Assembly: GCA_964368755.1 (NCBI GenBank)
Contig: CAYJCR010000020.1
Location: forward strand, 1-9,216
From: CALVZT01 sp964368755
GTDB lineage: Bacteria; Bacillota; Clostridia; Christensenellales; UBA1242
Direction of reading: 5' to 3'
Length of the DNA stretch: 9,216 nt
Each line of letters starts with the position of its first letter. The first letter of the stretch is position 1. Shown here piece by piece: positions 6,141 to 9,216 of the stretch. The notes under the pieces were generated by a model. The model did not search any database. It worked only from the letters and a program-made list of their open reading frames with translations, and had not been told where the DNA came from. A program made the translations under genes and the position numbers.

Positions 6141-6168
6141 CATCGTATGCAGAAGGAGGGGTTTTTGT
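6141..6168 (-). promoter_or_regulatory. Candidate sporulation (sigma-K-like) promoter for the collagen-like gene
   Basis: On the minus strand AC (6167-6168) is followed after 17 bases by CATACGATG (6141-6149). The Bacillus sigma-K consensus is AC, about 16-17 bases, CATAnnnTA, so only the last base of the -10 differs. CATACGAT also resembles a sigma-E -10. No sigma-A type pair is evident in this gap. The motif is short, so chance is possible. Confidence 0.35.
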
Positions 6169-6177
6169 TATAGCAAT

Positions 6178-6208
6178 AAAAAAAGACAAGGTCATCATTG
6201 TCTTTTTT
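6178..6208 (-). terminator. Bidirectional rho-independent terminator after the AlkD-like gene
   Basis: An 11-bp stem (AAAAAAGACAA at 6179-6189 with TTGTCTTTTTT at 6198-6208) has an 8-base loop. A and T runs on its two sides allow termination on both strands. It begins 12 bases after the stop of the AlkD-like gene. Confidence 0.75.
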
Positions 6209-6219
6209 ATAGAAAAAAA

Positions 6220-6930
6220 CTATTTCCTAAACTTGACAAGCATATCCTTATCTTCTTGGGAGATTCTGAAACTATCTCGGCACTTGGATATGCCCTTATT
6301 GATAGTGAACTTGTTGAGTTTGTGAGTTTGCAAGAAGTTGAGAGTCTTTTCTCTCTGCTTTGTAAAACATTCTGCAACTAGCCATGCATTGACCATATTG
6401 ACATAATAGTCTTTCTCATCCTCAAAAGAGTTGAGAATGTTAAAAATCTCATCAATATATTTGTCATCATCTACAAGTTTGAAAAGGATTGTGATGCCAA
6501 GTCTTCGAGTAAAAGGCATAGCTGAATGTATATATTCCTTAGATAGTTCAAAGAACTGTTGTTTGTTCTTGTCATTGACTGGCAAGCGAAGACAATCACA
6601 AGTCGCCCAGTTATCACACTTTGAGATGTATTGCGTAAGATACTTTTTGAACAAATCAAAGTCTTTGATCTTGCATATTAAGTTGCCAATGATAGATGTG
6701 TTGGTGAAGTATTCCCATATCCACAAGTCGATGAACTCCATGAAGTTGCCTTTGGCAATCTTTTTGACAATGTCTCCAACTTCTTTGGATGGTACTGCAA
6801 TGCAAGGCATCTTGGTGTTGATAATACGTTGCTCCCAATCTCCTTTGTCTTTGCCTTTGCTCAATGATAATAGATAATTTTGGAACTCTTTGCCATCTTG
6901 GCTAGTCCAATGATCTCTGATCAATTCCAT
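6220..6930 (-). CDS. AlkD-like DNA alkylation repair protein (HEAT-like repeat DNA glycosylase)
   Basis: This 236-residue, all-helical protein fits the AlkD family, which removes N3- and N7-alkylated bases. The pattern NTKMPCIAVPSKEV, DLWIWEY and YISKCDNWATCD is typical. Trp108 and Asp112 in NWATCD align by eye with Trp109 and catalytic Asp113 of Bacillus cereus AlkD. Arg142/Arg143 in PFTRRLGITILF match the position of Arg148. The length equals that of the family (about 230). The ATG at 6928-6930 was chosen because AGAGGTGA stands before it; an ATG five codons upstream and the longer open frame lack a ribosome binding site. It has its own extended -10 promoter candidate and a terminator on each side, so it is probably transcribed alone. 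The protein acts on DNA in the cytoplasm. Confidence 0.8.
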   Translation of the reverse strand: MELIRDHWTSQDGKEFQNYLLSLSKGKDKGDWEQRIINTKMPCIAVPSKEVGDIVKKIAKGNFMEFIDLWIWEYFTNTSIIGNLICKIKDFDLFKKYLTQYISKCDNWATCDCLRLPVNDKNKQQFFELSKEYIHSAMPFTRRLGITILFKLVDDDKYIDEIFNILNSFEDEKDYYVNMVNAWLVAECFTKQREKTLNFLQTHKLNKFTINKGISKCRDSFRISQEDKDMLVKFRK

Positions 6931-6952
6931 AGATTCACCTCTCATGTCCACA

Positions 6953-6982
6953 ATGTTAGCACTTCTGATATTTTTTGTACAA
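6953..6982 (-). promoter_or_regulatory. Extended -10 promoter candidate for the AlkD-like gene
   Basis: On the minus strand TGCTAACAT (6953-6961) gives an extended -10, and a partial -35 TTGTAC (6977-6982) lies 18 bases away. It falls between the terminator of the regulator gene and the AlkD start. Confidence 0.4.
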
Positions 6983-6991
6983 TAATTTAAT

Positions 6992-7015
6992 AAAAAAACA
7001 AGCAATTTGCTTGTT
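6992..7015 (-). terminator. Rho-independent terminator overlapping the stop codon of the XRE-membrane gene
   Basis: AACAAGCA (6997-7004) pairs with TGCTTGTT (7008-7015, read with a three-base loop). On the minus strand a run of T follows (6992-6998). The upstream arm includes the first two bases of the TAA at 7014-7016. Confidence 0.7.
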
Positions 7016-7616
7016 ATTTGAGTTTAAGAATCTTTTTGCGATAATAGAACCATATTATTGTAAGCACTTGCAAAGGTATCGGTATAAGGAATAACAGCCA
7101 AGCGTTGGACATATTAAGTGTTAAATATAATACTAAGGCTGTTGTCCAGAATAAACCTGACAAACTTATGCATCTGTATAGATTGGTCCACCATAGCTCA
7201 CAGTAAATAAAGGCCAAAGCGAATGATGCAGGAATGGCATAGATATACGCTAGCCATACCCCAGCAGTAGATGGAGAGAACATCTTAACTAATACAAATA
7301 TTATTGTTGCAAGCACCCATATAGAGCCTATACTCATAACACCTACCATAAATCTACGCTGTTTGACAAACGATTTGAATGTAACAGGAGTCTTTGCCTT
7401 TGGCTCTCCTTCGGATAATAAATCCTCTATGGAAATATTGTAGATATTTGCAAGTTCTTTGAGTACTGTGATATCAGGAATAGACTCGCCTCTTTCCCAC
7501 TTGGATACTGCTTTGTCGGAATAACAAAGCTTCTCGGCTACTTCGAGCTGAGTTAGTTTGGCTGCTTTTCTATAAGTTACAAGTTTATTTGCAATAGTAT
7601 TTTTTATTTCTTCCAT
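7014..7616 (-). CDS. XRE-family transcriptional regulator fused to a four-helix membrane domain
   Basis: Residues about 9-66 form a Cro/CI-type helix-turn-helix: KLTQLEVAEKL (20-30) and KAVSKWERGESIPDI (35-49), followed by the usual LKELANIYNISIEDLL. The C-terminal half has four hydrophobic helices (about 90-112, 119-139, 146-167, 172-192) and ends in a basic tail. Such membrane-anchored XRE proteins are common in Firmicutes, and their ligands are mostly unknown. No Shine-Dalgarno precedes the ATG (7614-7616). The TATAAT of a consensus promoter ends 6 bases before it, so the mRNA is predicted to start at the A of the ATG (leaderless). No in-frame alternative start is suitable. It faces degV across a repeat-rich region and may control itself or degV (inference). 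Confidence 0.85.
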   Translation of the reverse strand: MEEIKNTIANKLVTYRKAAKLTQLEVAEKLCYSDKAVSKWERGESIPDITVLKELANIYNISIEDLLSEGEPKAKTPVTFKSFVKQRRFMVGVMSIGSIWVLATIIFVLVKMFSPSTAGVWLAYIYAIPASFALAFIYCELWWTNLYRCISLSGLFWTTALVLYLTLNMSNAWLLFLIPIPLQVLTIIWFYYRKKILKLK

Positions 7617-7622
7617 ATCCGT

Positions 7623-7650
7623 ATTATACCAAAATTATTGTTAATGTCAA
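7623..7650 (-). promoter_or_regulatory. Near-perfect sigma-A promoter of the XRE-membrane gene
   Basis: On the minus strand TTGACA (7645-7650) and TATAAT (7623-7628) both match the consensus fully and are 16 bases apart. TGG before TATAAT adds an extended -10. The predicted start coincides with the ATG at 7616. Confidence 0.85.
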
Positions 7651-7687
7651 AGCATTTATGCCCATAATTTTAAGAAAAATACAATCA

Positions 7688-7759
7688 ACTCTACTAGCAG
7701 TAGAGTCCCAAAAACCTCACTCTACTATGCAAAAACAAACAGTATAGTAGGTGTAGAGT
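7688..7759. repeat. Four copies of the 8-mer ACTCTACT arranged as inverted pairs
   Basis: ACTCTACT occurs at 7688-7695 and 7719-7726. Its inverse AGTAGAGT occurs at 7699-7706, and with one mismatch (TGTAGAGT) at 7752-7759. The first pair is a perfect dyad with a 3-base centre, typical of a dimeric regulator's operator. The cluster lies between the two divergent promoters. The bound protein is unknown; the adjacent XRE protein is the obvious candidate. Confidence 0.6.
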
Positions 7760-7767
7760 ATTTTTGG
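7708..7767. repeat. Large imperfect inverted repeat (CCAAAAA ... CTACTAT / ATAGTAG ... TTTTTGG)
   Basis: CCAAAAA (7708-7714) is inverse to TTTTTGG (7761-7767), and CTACTAT (7722-7728) to ATAGTAG (7744-7750). Unequal internal segments contain two of the ACTCTACT copies, and the loop is 15 bases. It could form a cruciform or an RNA hairpin, or bring operator copies together. Confidence 0.45.
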
Positions 7768-7795
7768 TTTACTTTTTGGGTCTACAAAGTATACT
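7768..7795 (+). promoter_or_regulatory. Candidate promoter for degV
   Basis: TTTACT (7768-7773) and TATACT (7790-7795) are 16 bases apart, with 4 of 6 and 5 of 6 consensus matches. The start would fall near 7802, leaving a leader of about 137 bases with two hairpins. The TGC-TATAAG at 7845-7853 is a weaker alternative. Confidence 0.4.
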
Positions 7796-7806
7796 AATAG
7801 CAGTTG

Positions 7807-7829
7807 AAAGCAAAAAAACATTTTGCTTT
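7807..7829 (+). other. Hairpin AAAGCAAAA / TTTTGCTTT in the degV leader
   Basis: A perfect 9-bp stem (7807-7815 with 7821-7829) surrounds five bases. The T-run after the stem is only one base long, so it is a poor terminator. It lies at the start of the proposed degV leader. Confidence 0.5.
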
Positions 7830-7850
7830 TGGACGAATTTCTATTGCTAT

Positions 7851-7903
7851 AAGTTTGTCGCACGGCAATATTGTCTCGGGGCATATGTTGTGCGACAAGA
7901 CTT
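7851..7903 (+). other. Long stem-loop in the degV leader, possible RNA regulatory element
   Basis: TTGTCGCAC (7855-7863) and GTGCGACAA (7890-7898) pair perfectly. AAGT (7851-7854) extends the stem with ACTT (7900-7903) across a single bulged G. The 26-base loop contains the short palindromes CAATATTG and CATATG. The stem is clearly richer in G and C than its surroundings. I do not recognise it as a named riboswitch or T-box. It ends 25 bases before the GGGAG of degV. Confidence 0.55.
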
Positions 7904-7938
7904 CGGCATAGAATAATACAAATAATTGGGAGAAAAAT

Positions 7939-8775
7939 ATGAAAATAGCAATTACAGCAGAGAGTACAATAGATCTTACACCTGAATTGATAGAAAAATA
8001 TGATATCAAAATTGTTCCATTCGGGGTGCTACTTGGAGAAGAAAGCTATCTTGATGGAGAGGTTACCCCTTCAATGATTTTTGATTATGTCAAGAAGAAT
8101 AAGATATTGCCTAAGACAAATGCTGTCAACCAATATCAATATGAAGAGTTTTTCAAAAAACAACTAGAAAGTTATGATGCTGTTATTCATTTTTCGTTAT
8201 CAAGTGAGATGAGTAGCGCTTGCTCCAATGCAATCAAGGCTGCTGAGAATATGGATAACGTATATGTTCTTGATACTAGGACTTTGTCAACAGGCATTGC
8301 ACTCCTTGCTATATATGCTAACAAGCTTGCACTTCAAGGCTTGAGTGCAAAAGAAGTATTCGAAAAGACTCGTGCAAGAGTACAAAGTTCCCAAGTTAGT
8401 TTTATTATCAATAGACTTGACTATTTGTACAAGGGTGGTAGATGTAGTGCATTGCAATTATTCGGTGCTAATCTTCTCAAACTCAAACCACAAATAAGTG
8501 TCAAAGATGGCAAGATGGGTGTTGCAAAAAAATATCGTGGCAAGCTTGAAGAAGTGCTCAGAGAGTATTGTAGAGATATATTGGCAAGTAATCCCAATCC
8601 AGATCTTGAAGAAGTTTTTATTACATACACTACAGCAGAACCTTCTTCTGTAGAGGAGTTGAAGTCAGCATTATCAAATAGAGGGTTCAAGAATATTCAC
8701 ATTACAACGGCAGGAAGTACAATAACTAGTCACTGTGGCGAGAATACTCTTGGAATATTGTTCTTGAATAAGTAA
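7939..8775 (+). CDS. DegV family fatty-acid-binding protein (FakB-like)
   Basis: This 278-residue protein is full length for DegV/FakB. These proteins hold a fatty acid while the kinase FakA phosphorylates it to acyl-phosphate for phospholipid synthesis. Family segments are ITAESTIDLTPE (5-16), VPFGVLLGEESYLDG (26-40), LPKTNAVN with Thr60, FSLSSEMSSACSNA (85-98), DYLYKGGRCS, LLKLKPQISVKDGK and the C-terminal HCGENTLGILF with His265. Thr60, Ser92 and His265 fall where FakB proteins contact the carboxylate. The usual LSGTYQSA is changed to MSSACSNA here, so ligand preference may differ. The start follows GGGAG with six bases between. The stop is 10 bases before the SGNH hydrolase gene, so the two form an operon. 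No FakA partner is in the window. Confidence 0.9.
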   Translation: MKIAITAESTIDLTPELIEKYDIKIVPFGVLLGEESYLDGEVTPSMIFDYVKKNKILPKTNAVNQYQYEEFFKKQLESYDAVIHFSLSSEMSSACSNAIKAAENMDNVYVLDTRTLSTGIALLAIYANKLALQGLSAKEVFEKTRARVQSSQVSFIINRLDYLYKGGRCSALQLFGANLLKLKPQISVKDGKMGVAKKYRGKLEEVLREYCRDILASNPNPDLEEVFITYTTAEPSSVEELKSALSNRGFKNIHITTAGSTITSHCGENTLGILFLNK

Positions 8776-8785
8776 GAGGCAAGTA

Positions 8786-9216
8786 ATGAAAAACTTAAAA
8801 GATTATGTTATTACGGTCATAGGAGATTCTATATCAAAGGGCGTATATCTAGACAATGGCAAGATTGAAAAAGTTAATAATTCTGCAATAGATATTATTC
8901 AGAAAGAACTTGATTGTAATATTGTCAACGAATCATCTTTTGGTCAGACTCTAGAGAGGGCATACAACAAAAAATTGTTTGCTCAATACTTGGAATCTTT
9001 GGATAAAAGCAAAAAGAATATCTTGGTCTTAAGCCTTGGAGGTAACGATTCGGACTATGACTGGAAGCAAGTGTCTCAACAACCGACTCTTCCACATAGC
9101 TCTAAGACCGATGCGGACACATTCTATCACACATTGACTGAGATTATAACTCAAGCCAAAGCAAGTGGAGTAGAAGTAATAGTAACGTCCTTGTCTCCAA
9201 TAGATTCGGAGAGGTA
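8786..9216 (+). CDS. SGNH/GDSL-family hydrolase, N-terminal part; runs off the right edge
   Basis: The first 143 residues are visible. Block I is VIGDSISKG with nucleophile Ser15. Gly53 in ESSFGQTL fits block II. LSLGGNDSDYDW holds block III, with oxyanion Asn87. The catalytic Asp-His of block V lies beyond the window. No signal peptide is present, so the enzyme is probably cytoplasmic. SGNH enzymes hydrolyse ester or thioester bonds of lipids, acyl groups or carbohydrate acetates. An AGAGG 7 bases upstream supports the start. The 10-base gap from the fatty-acid-binding DegV gene suggests a shared lipid-related role, which is inference. Confidence 0.85.
   Translation, partial: MKNLKDYVITVIGDSISKGVYLDNGKIEKVNNSAIDIIQKELDCNIVNESSFGQTLERAYNKKLFAQYLESLDKSKKNILVLSLGGNDSDYDWKQVSQQPTLPHSSKTDADTFYHTLTEIITQAKASGVEVIVTSLSPIDSER

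Larger units (their letters stand above)
7617..7938. other. Divergent intergenic region without genes
   Basis: The 322 bases between the XRE-membrane gene and degV contain no credible coding frame. They hold, in order, the regulator's promoter, a cluster of ACTCTACT repeats, a large imperfect inverted repeat, a candidate degV promoter and two hairpins in the degV leader, each listed separately. Confidence 0.8.

Noticed and set aside
6096..6143. 16-residue extension of the collagen-like protein
   Set aside because: A perfect AAGGAGG lies inside this stretch and sets the start at 6095.
6931..7005. 25-residue hydrophobic N-terminal extension of the AlkD-like protein, which could look like a signal peptide
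   Set aside because: It overlaps a terminator and a promoter candidate, has no ribosome binding site, and AlkD proteins are cytoplasmic.
7688..7760. CRISPR-like short repeats
   Set aside because: The repeats are 8 bp long, in both orientations and unevenly spaced, with no spacers of uniform length and no cas genes.
7845..7853. Extended -10 TGCTATAAG as the degV promoter
   Set aside because: No -35 stands at a proper distance, and the start would cut the conserved-looking stem. It is kept only as an alternative.
7794..8009. Minus-strand hydrophobic frame across the degV leader and start
   Set aside because: It is antisense to degV, lacks an ATG and ribosome binding site, and its codons mirror those of degV.

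Overview
The window is AT-rich, with short intergenic gaps, strong AGGAGG-type ribosome binding sites, a Gly-X-Y collagen-like surface protein, a DUF362 protein, a DegV protein and a fused MacB/FtsX-type ABC transporter. This suggests a low-GC Gram-positive anaerobe, probably an uncultured gut Clostridia member. No rRNA, tRNA or CRISPR array is visible, so the lineage is inferred from gene content only.

Layout. Positions 1-1053 hold a recombination module read leftward: a promoter (1025-1053), a leader with a terminator hairpin (941-973), a frameshifted acidic gene (562-926), a long hairpin (510-555), an excisionase-like gene (265-498) and the start of a tyrosine recombinase (1-263, cut by the edge). 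Positions 1133-4393 are a probable two-gene operon: a fused ABC ATPase/permease followed 27 bp later by an iron-sulfur flavoprotein-like oxidoreductase. Next, still on the minus strand, come a DUF362 protein (4531-5421), a small Cys-rich collagen-like protein (5574-6095), an AlkD-like DNA glycosylase (6220-6930) and an XRE-type regulator with four membrane helices (7014-7616). Most of these seem to be single-gene units with their own promoter and terminator. After a 322-bp divergent intergenic region full of inverted repeats, the plus strand carries a DegV/FakB-like fatty-acid-binding protein (7939-8775) and the start of an SGNH hydrolase (8786 to the edge).

Working together. The recombination genes belong to an integrated element or its remnant, and the element/chromosome boundary probably lies between about 930 and 1130. 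The ABC transporter and flavoprotein may be co-expressed. DegV plus SGNH hydrolase suggests a lipid or acyl-chain link (inference). The XRE-membrane protein is predicted to come from a leaderless mRNA and faces degV across a cluster of 8-bp repeats that could be its operators.

I found no clearly new multi-gene system. The most unusual signals are non-coding: the terminator and hairpin inside the recombination operon, the leaderless regulator, the repeat-rich divergent region and the long structured leader in front of degV.
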